64,000 nt of DNA from Streptomyces marokkonensis (GTDB lineage: Bacteria > Actinomycetota > Actinomycetes > Streptomycetales > Streptomycetaceae): positions 1 through 64,000 of the forward strand of contig NZ_VSKS01000004.1 of assembly GCF_008312835.1 (NCBI RefSeq), given 5' to 3'. Both the position numbers and the translations under genes were made by a program. The notes under the pieces are model-generated. The model was not told the DNA's origin and ran no database searches. It saw nothing but the letters and a program-made list of their open reading frames with translations. Positions 43,788 through 50,968 of the stretch are shown here, piece after piece. Positions within the stretch are counted from its first letter, which is position 1, and each line of letters opens with the position of its first letter.

Positions 43788-45038
43788 TCACACCTTCGTG
43801 GTGTCCTCGACCTCGTCCTCGGGCTCGCGGCCCGGGGTCGGCAGGTTGAACTTGGTGATGGCGAAGCGGAAGACCACGTAGTAGATCGCCGCGAACACCA
43901 GACCGATCGGGATGATCAGCCATGGCTTGGTCGCCAGGTTCCAGTTGAGCCCGTAGTCGATGGCGCCCGCGGAGAACGTGAAGCCCGCGTGGACACCGAG
44001 CGCCCAGGTGATCGCCATGGACAGGGCGGTGAGCACCGCGTGGATCGCGTACAGCACCGGGGCGATGAACATGAACGAGAACTCGATCGGCTCGGTCACA
44101 CCGGTCACGAAGGAGGTCAGCGCGAGGGAGATCATCATCCCCATCACGGCCTTGCGGCGCTCCGGGCGGGCGGCGTGCGCGATGGCGATGGCGGCGGCCG
44201 GCAGACCGAACATCATGATCGGGAAGAAGCCCGACATGAACAGACCGGCGTCCGGGTCACCGGCGAAGAACCGGTTCAGGTCGCCGTGGACCACTTCGCC
44301 CGCGGCGTTGGTGAAGTCACCGATCTGGAACCAGGAGACGGTGTTGACGAACTGGTGCATGCCGATCGGGATCAGCGCGCGGTTGATCAGACCGAACAGG
44401 CCCGCACCGGCGGCACCGAGACCGGTGATCCACTCGCCGGCGTCGGAGATGACGTCACCGATCGGCTCCCAGACCAGACCGAAGAAGACACCCATGAGGG
44501 TCCCGACGAAGGCCATGATGATCGGCACGAGCCGGCGGCCGTTGAAGAAGCCCAGCCAGTCCACCAGCTTCTTGCGGTGGTAGCGCTGCCACAGCACCGC
44601 CGCCAGCAGACCCATGATGATGCCGCCGAGGACACCGGGATTGTTGTAGGTGGCTGCTATGTCCTCGCCGGCCTGCACCTTCGCCTCGGTGACCGGGAAG
44701 GCCTTCAGAACGTTGCTGTAGACCAGGAAGCCGACGAGCGCGGCGAGCGCGGTGGAGCCGTCCGCCTTCTTGGCGAAGCCGATGGCGACACCGATGCAGA
44801 ACAGCATCGGAAGGTTGTCGAAGATCGCGCCACCGGCGGTGGCGAACACGGCGGCGACCCGGTCCCAGCCGAAGCCGTCGGCGCCGAACACGTCCGGCTG
44901 GCCGAGCCGGAGCAGGATGCCCGCCGCCGGCAGCACGGCGATCGGGAGCTGAAGGCTGCGGCCCACCTTCTGCAGGCCCTGGAACAGGCCGGATCCCCGC
45001 TTCTTCGCGGGGGCCGCCGAGTCGGTGGCGGTGCTCAT
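43788..45038 (-). CDS. nagE2: PTS N-acetylglucosamine EIIC component
   Basis: A 416-residue membrane permease of the phosphotransferase system (glucose/GlcNAc family). Typical parts are GLQKVGRSLQLPIAVLPAAGILLRLGQPDV, FCIGVAIGFAKKADGSTALAALVGFLVYS, FGGxNPGV-like NNPGVLGGIIMG, FFPIMMFGLPAAAIAIAHAA, and the TSFVTGVTEPIEFSFMFIAPVLY loop with the substrate-contact Glu. EIIA and EIIB are absent, and the single-domain EIIB is encoded by nagF nearby. ATG 45038 has GGAGGAC upstream. Two overlapping dre boxes precede it. In S. coelicolor the equivalent NagE2 is the functional GlcNAc permease. Confidence 0.93.
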   Translation of the reverse strand: MSTATDSAAPAKKRGSGLFQGLQKVGRSLQLPIAVLPAAGILLRLGQPDVFGADGFGWDRVAAVFATAGGAIFDNLPMLFCIGVAIGFAKKADGSTALAALVGFLVYSNVLKAFPVTEAKVQAGEDIAATYNNPGVLGGIIMGLLAAVLWQRYHRKKLVDWLGFFNGRRLVPIIMAFVGTLMGVFFGLVWEPIGDVISDAGEWITGLGAAGAGLFGLINRALIPIGMHQFVNTVSWFQIGDFTNAAGEVVHGDLNRFFAGDPDAGLFMSGFFPIMMFGLPAAAIAIAHAARPERRKAVMGMMISLALTSFVTGVTEPIEFSFMFIAPVLYAIHAVLTALSMAITWALGVHAGFTFSAGAIDYGLNWNLATKPWLIIPIGLVFAAIYYVVFRFAITKFNLPTPGREPEDEVEDTTKV

Positions 45039-45053
45039 ACGTCCTCCATCGGT

Positions 45054-45085
45054 GGTGGTCTACACCACTAGTGGTGTAGACCTGT
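45054..45085. promoter_or_regulatory. double dre box (DasR operator) of nagE2
   Basis: Box 1 GGTGGTCTACACCACT (45054-45069) and box 2 AGTGGTGTAGACCTGT (45070-45085) abut. The segment 45057-45082 is a perfect 26-bp palindrome. Each box matches the dre consensus at about 13-14 of 16 positions. They lie 16 bp before the nagE2 start codon. GlcNAc-derived phosphosugars relieve DasR repression in S. coelicolor. Confidence 0.85.
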
Positions 45086-45194
45086 TCTAGCACGATGAGG
45101 GCCGCATAAGGAACCCGTGAATATTGCGACCGCGGGGCTACACACCGTGCCTGCCCGGAGCGGCGAAACGGAACCGTCCGCGGGCACACCGAGA

Positions 45195-45222
45195 AGCCCC
45201 CGGACCACGGGGTCCGAGGGCT
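45195..45222 (-). terminator. terminator after nagE1
   Basis: AGCCCCCGGACC pairs with GGTCCGAGGGCT (12 bp, one mismatch) around a 4-nt loop, about 30 nt downstream of the nagE1 stop on the minus strand. Confidence 0.65.
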
Positions 45223-45248
45223 CCAACAGCCGCCTGCAGCCTGGGTAA

Positions 45249-46556
45249 TCACGCCTTCGTCGTGTCCTCCACCTCCTCCTCCGGCTCCCGCCCCGGCGTC
45301 TTCAGATCGAACCTCGTGATCGCGAAACGGAAGATCACGTAGTACAGCACCGCGAAGCACAGGCCGATCGGGATGATCGCCCACGGCCGGGTCGCCAGAT
45401 TCCAGTTGATGACGTAGTCGATCAGGCCCGCCGAGAAGCTGAACCCGTCGTGCACCCCCAGCCCCCAGGTCACCGCCATCGACACACCCGTCAGCACCGC
45501 GTGCACCGCGTACAGCAGCGGCGCGATGAACAGGAACGAGTACTCGATCGGTTCCGTGATGCCCGTGACGAACGACGTCAGCGCCACCGACAGCATCAGC
45601 CCGCCGACCTCCTTGCGCCGGCTCGGCCGGGCGCAGTGCGTGATCGCCAGCGCCGCCGCCGGCAGCGCGAACATCATGATCGGGAAGAACCCGGACAGGA
45701 ACTGCCCCGCGTCCGGGTCGCCCGCCAGGAACATGTTGATGTCGCCGTGCACCACCGTGCCGTCCGGCTTCGTGTACGTGCCGAACTGGAACCAGATGGG
45801 CACGTTCAGGAACTGATGCAGCCCCACCACCAGCAGCGCCCGGTTCGCCACCCCGAACACACCCGCGCCCCAGGCGCCCAGACCGCTCATCCAGTCGCTG
45901 AAGCTCTCCAGCGCCTCCCCGACCGGCGGCCACACCCACAGGCACAGCGCCGCGAACACGATCGCCGCGAACGCCATGATGATCGGCACCAGCCGGCGCC
46001 CGTTGAAGAAGCCCAGCCAGTCCACCAGCTTCGTACGGTGGAACCGCTGCCAGAAGTACGCCGCCATCAGCCCGATGACGATGCCGCCGAACACCCCCGG
46101 ATTCTGGTAGTCGTACGACGTCACCGTCCCGTCCGCCAGCCGGCAGCCGACGTTCGGCACCGCCTCCGACCCCTCCGGGCAGTCCTCCGGGAACTGACGC
46201 AGCACATTGAAGTAGACGAGGAACCCCGCCACCGCCGCCAGCGCCGTCGAGCCGTCCGCTTTCTTCGCCATCCCGATGGCCACACCCACGCAGAACAGCA
46301 GCGGCAGCCCCAGCGAACCGTCCAGCAGGGCGCCACCCGCGCCCATCATCACCTTCGAGACGTTCGTCCAGCCCAGACCGTCGTCCCCGAACACGTCCGG
46401 CTGCCCCAGCCGGTTGAGGATGCCCGCCGCCGGCAGCACCGCGATCGGCAGCTGCAGACTGCGTCCCATCTTCTGCAGACCCTGGAACAACCGGTTCCAT
46501 CGTTCCCGCGCGGGACGGACCGTAGGCTCGGCACCGGCAGGACTGTCGGCACTCAT
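45249..46556 (-). CDS. nagE1: PTS N-acetylglucosamine EIIC paralogue
   Basis: A 435-residue EIIC permease, clearly a paralogue of the neighbouring nagE2 (same RSLQLPIAVLPAAGIL start, same LVDWLGFFNGRRLVPIIMAF core, and REPEEEVEDTTKA end). It differs by an insertion of about ten residues in one loop, holding two cysteines (EDCPEGSEAVPNVGCRL), and by VWPPVGEALESFSDW. ATG 46556 follows AAGGGGG. A dre box lies in the divergent gap shared with nagF. In S. coelicolor the equivalent NagE1 is not needed for GlcNAc uptake, so it may have another sugar or role. Confidence 0.92.
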   Translation of the reverse strand: MSADSPAGAEPTVRPARERWNRLFQGLQKMGRSLQLPIAVLPAAGILNRLGQPDVFGDDGLGWTNVSKVMMGAGGALLDGSLGLPLLFCVGVAIGMAKKADGSTALAAVAGFLVYFNVLRQFPEDCPEGSEAVPNVGCRLADGTVTSYDYQNPGVFGGIVIGLMAAYFWQRFHRTKLVDWLGFFNGRRLVPIIMAFAAIVFAALCLWVWPPVGEALESFSDWMSGLGAWGAGVFGVANRALLVVGLHQFLNVPIWFQFGTYTKPDGTVVHGDINMFLAGDPDAGQFLSGFFPIMMFALPAAALAITHCARPSRRKEVGGLMLSVALTSFVTGITEPIEYSFLFIAPLLYAVHAVLTGVSMAVTWGLGVHDGFSFSAGLIDYVINWNLATRPWAIIPIGLCFAVLYYVIFRFAITRFDLKTPGREPEEEVEDTTKA

Positions 46557-46608
46557 CCGGCCCCCTTCGCTGAGAAGCGGTCACGACGGGTTTGGCGGCA
46601 GTCCACCC

Positions 46609-46624
46609 GCTGGTGTAGACCAGT
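46609..46624. promoter_or_regulatory. dre box between nagE1 and nagF
   Basis: GCTGGTGTAGACCAGT matches the dre consensus at 14 of 16 positions, with perfect CTGGT/ACCAG arms. It lies between the divergent nagE1 and nagF genes and can serve both. Confidence 0.8.
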
Positions 46625-46743
46625 GGGGCAGGACGGTTCCGCTGTCGTGACGTCATCCTTCGGCACCCACGACATGACCGCTCGCAAAGATGGGCCAACT
46701 GTGGGTTACTGCGACAAAGCGGTTCGGATCAGGGAGAACGAAC

Positions 46744-46977
46744 ATGGCCACCAAGGCTGAGAAGATCGTCGCCGGGCTCGGCGGCATCGACAACATCGAC
46801 GAGATCGAGGGCTGCATCACCCGCCTCCGCACCGAAGTCGTGGACCCCGCCAAGGTCGACGAAGCCGCACTCAAGGCCGCCGGCGCCCACGGCGTCGTCA
46901 AGATGGGCAGCGCCATCCAGGTCGTCATCGGCACCGACGCCGACCCCATCGCGGCCGAGATCGAAGACATGATGTGA
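46744..46977 (+). CDS. nagF: PTS GlcNAc EIIB component
   Basis: A 77-residue single-domain EIIB. The phosphorylated cysteine is Cys24 in IEGCITRLR, followed by [27 protein letters not shown], the usual EIIB core, which accepts phosphate from EIIA and gives it to GlcNAc during passage through EIIC. The remaining PTS proteins (EI, HPr, EIIA) are not in the window. ATG 46744 follows AGGGAGAA. Divergent from nagE1 over a dre box; a terminator follows. Confidence 0.94.
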   Translation: MATKAEKIVAGLGGIDNIDEIEGCITRLRTEVVDPAKVDEAALKAAGAHGVVKMGSAIQVVIGTDADPIAAEIEDMM

Positions 46978-47010
46978 CCCACGGCGAAAGCCGTGCACGA
47001 GCCACACACC

Positions 47011-47040
47011 AGGGCCCCTCCCCACCGCGGAAGGGGCCCT
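47011..47040 (+). terminator. terminator after nagF
   Basis: AGGGCCCCT pairs with AGGGGCCCT around a 12-nt interior that can partly pair further; TTCCC follows. Located 33 nt after the nagF stop. Confidence 0.7.
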
Positions 47041-47055
47041 TCCCGCAGGTACGGA

Positions 47056-47061
47056 TAGGCT
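47056..47061 (+). promoter_or_regulatory. -10 box of a leaderless rph promoter
   Basis: TAGGCT ends 7 nt before ATG 47069, with no SD. Confidence 0.5.
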
Positions 47062-47068
47062 CGGCGCC

Positions 47069-47806
<738 letters not shown>

Positions 47807-47948
47807 AGGGCGCACCAAAACAGATGGCCGACGCGGAGCAACCGCGTCGGCCACCCCCGCGTCTGAACGAGTACGGGCGCACGGCTCAACCCCGGGCGCC
47901 CGGCCAACGACCCGGGCCGCACCGGCCCGACGAGGGAGGGAACGTTCC

Positions 47949-48347
47949 ATGGCCGCGAGCCGCCGACGCCGCACCGCAGCCGTCGCCGCCACCCTGGCGG
48001 CCGTCGCGCTGACCGCCGGACTCACCACCGGCTGCGACGCCGTCGACAAGGCACTGGACTGCGTCCAGACCGCCGACGCCGTCGCCGACAGCGTCACCGA
48101 CATGCAGCAGGCCGTCGAGAACGCCGGCAACGACGTCACCCAGCTCGAGGAGTCCCTCGACTCCATCGACAAGAACCTCGGCGAGATCGGCGACAAGACC
48201 GACAACGCCGACGTCGGCAAGGCCGTCGACAACCTCGAGAAGGCCGTCCAGAACGTCCGCACCTCCATCGAGAACGGCGACGAGACCCCCGACGTCAGCC
48301 CCGTCACCGACGCGGCCGGCGAACTCACCAAGGTCTGCACCCCGTAG
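47949..48347 (+). CDS. small lipoprotein with helical repeats
   Basis: A 132-residue lipoprotein: Arg-rich start, hydrophobic segment, and lipobox LTTGC with Cys29. The mature part is predicted helical, rich in Asp, Val and Asn, with heptad-like spacing (SVTDMQQAVENAGNDVTQLEESLDSIDKNL...), so it may form a coiled coil outside the membrane. Cys40 and the Cys three from the C-terminus could form a disulfide. ATG 47949 follows GGAGGGA. Lies between rph and rdgB. Not recognised as a named family. Confidence 0.82.
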   Translation: MAASRRRRTAAVAATLAAVALTAGLTTGCDAVDKALDCVQTADAVADSVTDMQQAVENAGNDVTQLEESLDSIDKNLGEIGDKTDNADVGKAVDNLEKAVQNVRTSIENGDETPDVSPVTDAAGELTKVCTP

Positions 48348-48381
48348 CGGAGAGCGCCCATGGGCCCGGGATACTGGGCCC

Positions 48382-48984
48382 ATGACCCGCCTGATCCTCG
48401 CCACCCGCAACGCCGGGAAGATCACCGAACTGCGCTCGATCCTCGCCGACGCGGGCCTGCCCCACGACCTCGTCGGCGCCGACGCCTACCCCGACATCCC
48501 CGACGTGAGGGAAACCGGCGTCACCTTCGCGGAGAACGCCCTGCTCAAGGCCCACGCCCTCGCCCGGGCCACCGGCCTGCCCGCCGTTGCCGACGACTCC
48601 GGCCTCTGCGTGGACGTCCTGAACGGCGCCCCCGGCATCTTCTCCGCCCGCTGGGCAGGCACCCACGGCGACGACAAGGCCAACCTGGACCTGCTCCTCG
48701 CCCAGCTCTCCGACATCGCGGACGAACACCGGGGAGCCCACTTCGCCTGCGCGGCGGCCCTCGCCCTGCCCGACGGCACGGAGCGCGTCGTCGAGGGCCA
48801 CCTCAACGGGACCCTGCGTCACACCCCGTCCGGCACCAACGGCTTCGGCTACGACCCCATCCTCCAGCCGGAGGGCGAAACCCGCACCTGCGCGGAACTG
48901 ACGCCGGCCGAGAAGAACGCCATCAGCCACCGCGGCAAGGCCTTCCGCGCCCTGGTCCCGGTGGTCCGGGAGCTGCTGGGCTGA
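48382..48984 (+). CDS. rdgB: dITP/XTP pyrophosphatase (RdgB/HAM1)
   Basis: A 200-residue nucleotide-pool cleansing enzyme that hydrolyses dITP, ITP and XTP to monophosphates. Motifs: LATRNAGKITELRSIL, ETGVTFAENALLKAHALA, AVADDSGLCVDVLNGAPGIFSARWAG (catalytic Asp), GTNGFGYDPILQP and ELTPAEKNAISHRGKAF. ATG 48382 has GATACT six nt upstream and no SD, again suggesting a leaderless mRNA. The tRNA-Leu gene on the other strand ends 4 bp from its stop codon. Confidence 0.97.
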   Translation: MTRLILATRNAGKITELRSILADAGLPHDLVGADAYPDIPDVRETGVTFAENALLKAHALARATGLPAVADDSGLCVDVLNGAPGIFSARWAGTHGDDKANLDLLLAQLSDIADEHRGAHFACAAALALPDGTERVVEGHLNGTLRHTPSGTNGFGYDPILQPEGETRTCAELTPAEKNAISHRGKAFRALVPVVRELLG

Positions 48985-48988
48985 ACAC

Positions 48989-49075
48989 TGGTGCGGCCGG
49001 AGGGACTCGAACCCTCACGGGAGTTACCCCACTGGGACCTAAACCCAGCGTGACTGCCAGTTCCACCACGGCCGC
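48989..49075 (-). tRNA. tRNA-Leu (anticodon UAG)
   Basis: Class II tRNA of 87 nt including encoded CCA. Acceptor arm GCGGCCG/CGGCCGC, A73, D-stem GTG/CAC, anticodon stem CTGGG/CCCAG with loop TTTAGGT (anticodon TAG), long variable arm GGG-GTAA-CTCCC type, and T-arm GAGGG-TTCGAGT-CCCTC. It would read the rare CUA codon, and perhaps other CUN codons by wobble. The 3' end is 4 bp from the rdgB stop on the opposite strand. Confidence 0.97.
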
Positions 49076-49121
49076 CTGATGCTGCCCGGCCATGCTAGCG
49101 GCCGGGCAGCGGGGCCGGACG

Positions 49122-49589
49122 TCAGATGCCCAGATCCTTGATGATCTTGGCTACGTGGCCCGTCGCGCGGACGTTGTAGAGGGCGCGTTCGACCTTGCCC
49201 TGTTCGTCGACGACGACCGTGGAGCGGATGACGCCCATGTACGTCCTGCCGTAGTTCTTCTTCTCGCCGAAGGCGCCGTAGGCGTCGAGGACCTTCTTGT
49301 CCGGGTCGGCGAGGAGGGTGACCTTCAGCGACTCGGTGTCGCGGAACTTGGCGAGCTTCTCCGGCTTGTCGGGGGAGATGCCGATGACGTCGTAGCCGGC
49401 GCCCGCCAGCAGCTCCAGGTTGTCGGTGAAGTCGCAGGCCTGCTTCGTGCAGCCGGGGGTGAGGGCCGCGGGGTAGAAGTAGACGATGACCTTGCGGCCC
49501 CTGTGGTCGGCCAGGGACACCTCGTTGCCGTCGGCGTCGGGCAGGGTGAAGGCGGGGGCCTCGTCCCCGGGCTGGAGGCGTTCGCTCAT
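49122..49589 (-). CDS. bcp: thioredoxin-dependent peroxiredoxin (Bcp/PrxQ)
   Basis: A 155-residue peroxide-reducing enzyme. The active-site stretch ALTPGCTKQACDF holds peroxidatic Cys47 and resolving Cys52, five residues apart as in atypical 2-Cys PrxQ/Bcp proteins. GDEAPAFTLPDADGNEVSLADHRGRKVIVYFYP precedes it. YGRTYMGVIRSTVVVDEQGKV is the C-terminal conserved part. ATG 49589 is taken from the homology start; upstream sequence in frame is not conserved. A single gene on the minus strand, divergent from DUF3618. Confidence 0.95.
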   Translation of the reverse strand: MSERLQPGDEAPAFTLPDADGNEVSLADHRGRKVIVYFYPAALTPGCTKQACDFTDNLELLAGAGYDVIGISPDKPEKLAKFRDTESLKVTLLADPDKKVLDAYGAFGEKKNYGRTYMGVIRSTVVVDEQGKVERALYNVRATGHVAKIIKDLGI

Positions 49590-49728
49590 CGGTCTGGTCT
49601 CCTCATACGTACGCACTGCGTGGATCGGGTGCCGGGATCGAGGGTAACCGGGGGTCCTGACCGTGCGCGGCGGCGCGGAGCTGACAGACTGTCCGGCACA
49701 GGTATCAGTGAATTTCGGAGGCGACACG

Positions 49729-50058
49729 GTGGCGGACACGGCGGACACCAGAACCCCGGCGCAGATCGAGGCGGACATCGAGCGCCGCCGTGCGGTGCTG
49801 GCCGAGACCCTGGACGAGATCGGGGTGCGGGTGCACCCGAAGACGGTCATGGGGGACGCGAAGGCGAGGGTCGTGTCCCATGTGGACCACACGCTCGGGC
49901 GGGCGTACGTCCGGGTCAACAGCGCGGTGAGCGACGTCAAGGGCCAGTTCGTGGACGAGGACGGCGCGCCGCGGCTGGAGCGGGTCGTGCCGGTGGCGGT
50001 GCTGGTCGTGGGTGTCGTGGGGCTGCTGGCCCTGGGGACGCGTCGGCGTCGGCGTTGA
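49729..50058 (+). CDS. DUF3618 family membrane protein
   Basis: A 109-residue protein. The N-terminal half, TPAQIEADIERRRAVLAETLDEIGVRVHPKTVMGDAKARV, is the DUF3618 helix motif. One membrane helix, VVPVAVLVVGVVGLLALG, and an Arg cluster (TRRRRR) end it. CGGAGG lies 7 nt before GTG 49729. DUF3618 proteins are often encoded with phage-shock or membrane-stress genes, but none adjoins it here. Function unknown. Confidence 0.87.
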   Translation: MADTADTRTPAQIEADIERRRAVLAETLDEIGVRVHPKTVMGDAKARVVSHVDHTLGRAYVRVNSAVSDVKGQFVDEDGAPRLERVVPVAVLVVGVVGLLALGTRRRRR

Positions 50059-50090
50059 CCCCTCCCGCGTACGGGCGTGGCGAAGGCAGG

Positions 50091-50096
50091 TAGGTT
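50091..50096 (+). promoter_or_regulatory. -10 box of a leaderless promoter for the GroES-like gene
   Basis: TAGGTT ends 7 nt before GTG 50104; there is no SD. This decides the start codon in favour of 50104 over 50077. Confidence 0.5.
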
Positions 50097-50103
50097 TCAG
50101 GAC

Positions 50104-50460
50104 GTGAGCGCCAAGAGACACGAGAACGGTTCCCAGGACGACAAGCTGCCCATCCGGATGCTGCACGATCGCGTACTCGTGCGGCAGGAGACGAGTGAGG
50201 GCGAGCGGCGTTCCGGGGGCGGCATTCTGATCCCCGCGACGGCGGCGGTGGGCCGCCGGCTGGCCTGGGCCGAGGTGGTCGCGGTGGGGCAGAACGTGCG
50301 GACGGTGGAGCCGGGTGACCGGGTGCTGTTCGATCCGGAGGACCGGGCGGAGGTGGAGGTGCGCGGGACCGCCTATGTGCTGATGCGGGAGCGTGATCTG
50401 CATGCCGTGGCCGCGGACCGGTTCGAGGGTTCCGAGGATTCGACCGGCCTGTACCTGTAG
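50104..50460 (+). CDS. GroES-like (Cpn10) paralogue
   Basis: A 118-residue protein with a Cpn10 fold: PIRMLHDRVLVRQE, GGILIPATAAVGRRLAWAEVVAVG, VRTVEPGDRVLFDPEDRAEVEVRGTAYVLMRERDLHAV. It lacks a groEL partner gene and is more divergent than a standard co-chaperonin, with a 20-residue hydrophilic N-terminus (SAKRHENGSQDDKL) and a short C-terminal tail. The mobile loop that binds GroEL is different from GroES (GERRSGGG). It may be an accessory co-chaperonin. Followed by a perfect terminator palindrome. Confidence 0.88.
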   Translation: MSAKRHENGSQDDKLPIRMLHDRVLVRQETSEGERRSGGGILIPATAAVGRRLAWAEVVAVGQNVRTVEPGDRVLFDPEDRAEVEVRGTAYVLMRERDLHAVAADRFEGSEDSTGLYL

Positions 50461-50471
50461 TTCCGAGGGCG

Positions 50472-50505
50472 GAAGGGGCTGGTGACCATGGTCACCAGCC
50501 CCTTC
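50472..50505. terminator. terminator palindrome after the GroES-like gene
   Basis: A perfect 34-bp palindrome with arms starting GAAGGGGCTGGTGACC and no unpaired bases in the duplex form. Followed by TCTCCCGTT. Starts 11 nt after the stop codon. Confidence 0.8.
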
Positions 50506-50559
50506 TCCCGTTGTCGGCTACGGTGGGAGGCCCTGTGGGCCCTCTCGTGGGCTCGTGGG

Positions 50560-50603
50560 CCCCGACGAGACGCGCCGTACCGGGGTGAAGGCGAAGACGA
50601 CGC
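50560..50603 (+). promoter_or_regulatory. guanidine-III riboswitch (ykkC-III type)
   Basis: The core reads CGACGAG...GCGCCGTACC...GAAGACGACGC, close to the guanidine-III aptamer of Thermobifida fusca as I recall it. P1 is CCCCG/CGGGG (50560-50564 with 50581-50585). The pseudoknot helix is GCGCCGU (50572-50578) with ACGACGC (50597-50603), 6 of 7 pairs with one C-A mismatch. It ends 23 nt before the SD GGAGG (50627-50631) of the exporter gene. Guanidine binding would probably turn on translation. Confidence 0.8.
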
Positions 50604-50639
50604 ACCCCCGTTTCCGTCCGTGTCCCGGAGGTGCCTGTC

Positions 50640-50960
50640 ATGGCCTGGGTTCTGCTGGTGGTCGCCGGTCTGCTGGAGGTGGGCTGGGCGGTCGGTCTGA
50701 AGTACACCGAGGGCTTCACCCGTCCGGTGCCGAGTGTGTTCACCGGTGCCGCCATCGTCGCGAGCATGCTGCTGCTGTCGTACGCCGCCCGCACGCTGCC
50801 GATCGGTACGGCGTACGGCGTGTGGGTCGGGATCGGCGCGGCCGGGGCGGCGGTGCTCGGCATGGTGGTGCTGGGTGAGCCGGTGACCGCCGCGCGGATC
50901 TTCTTCATCGGCCTGCTGCTGGTCGCCGTGGTGGGCCTGAAGGCGACCTCGGGGCACTGA
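50640..50960 (+). CDS. guanidinium exporter, SMR family (Gdx/SugE type)
   Basis: A 106-residue four-helix small multidrug resistance protein. The essential glutamate is Glu13 in LLEVGWAVGLKYTEGF, and the SugE/Gdx pattern WAVGLKYTEGFTRP distinguishes it from EmrE-type multidrug pumps. TLPIGTAYGVWVGIGAAGAAVLGMVVLGEPVT is the second half. GGAGG lies 8 nt before ATG 50640, better than GTG 50631 upstream. A guanidine-III riboswitch immediately upstream supports guanidinium as the natural substrate. It converges with the PBP gene; the stops are 8 bp apart. Confidence 0.93.
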   Translation: MAWVLLVVAGLLEVGWAVGLKYTEGFTRPVPSVFTGAAIVASMLLLSYAARTLPIGTAYGVWVGIGAAGAAVLGMVVLGEPVTAARIFFIGLLLVAVVGLKATSGH

Positions 50961-50968
50961 GGGGGCGT

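Noticed and set aside
50508-50640. Guanidine-I or -II riboswitch
   Set aside because: No paired ACGR-loop hairpins and not the larger guanidine-I layout. The order of elements fits guanidine-III.
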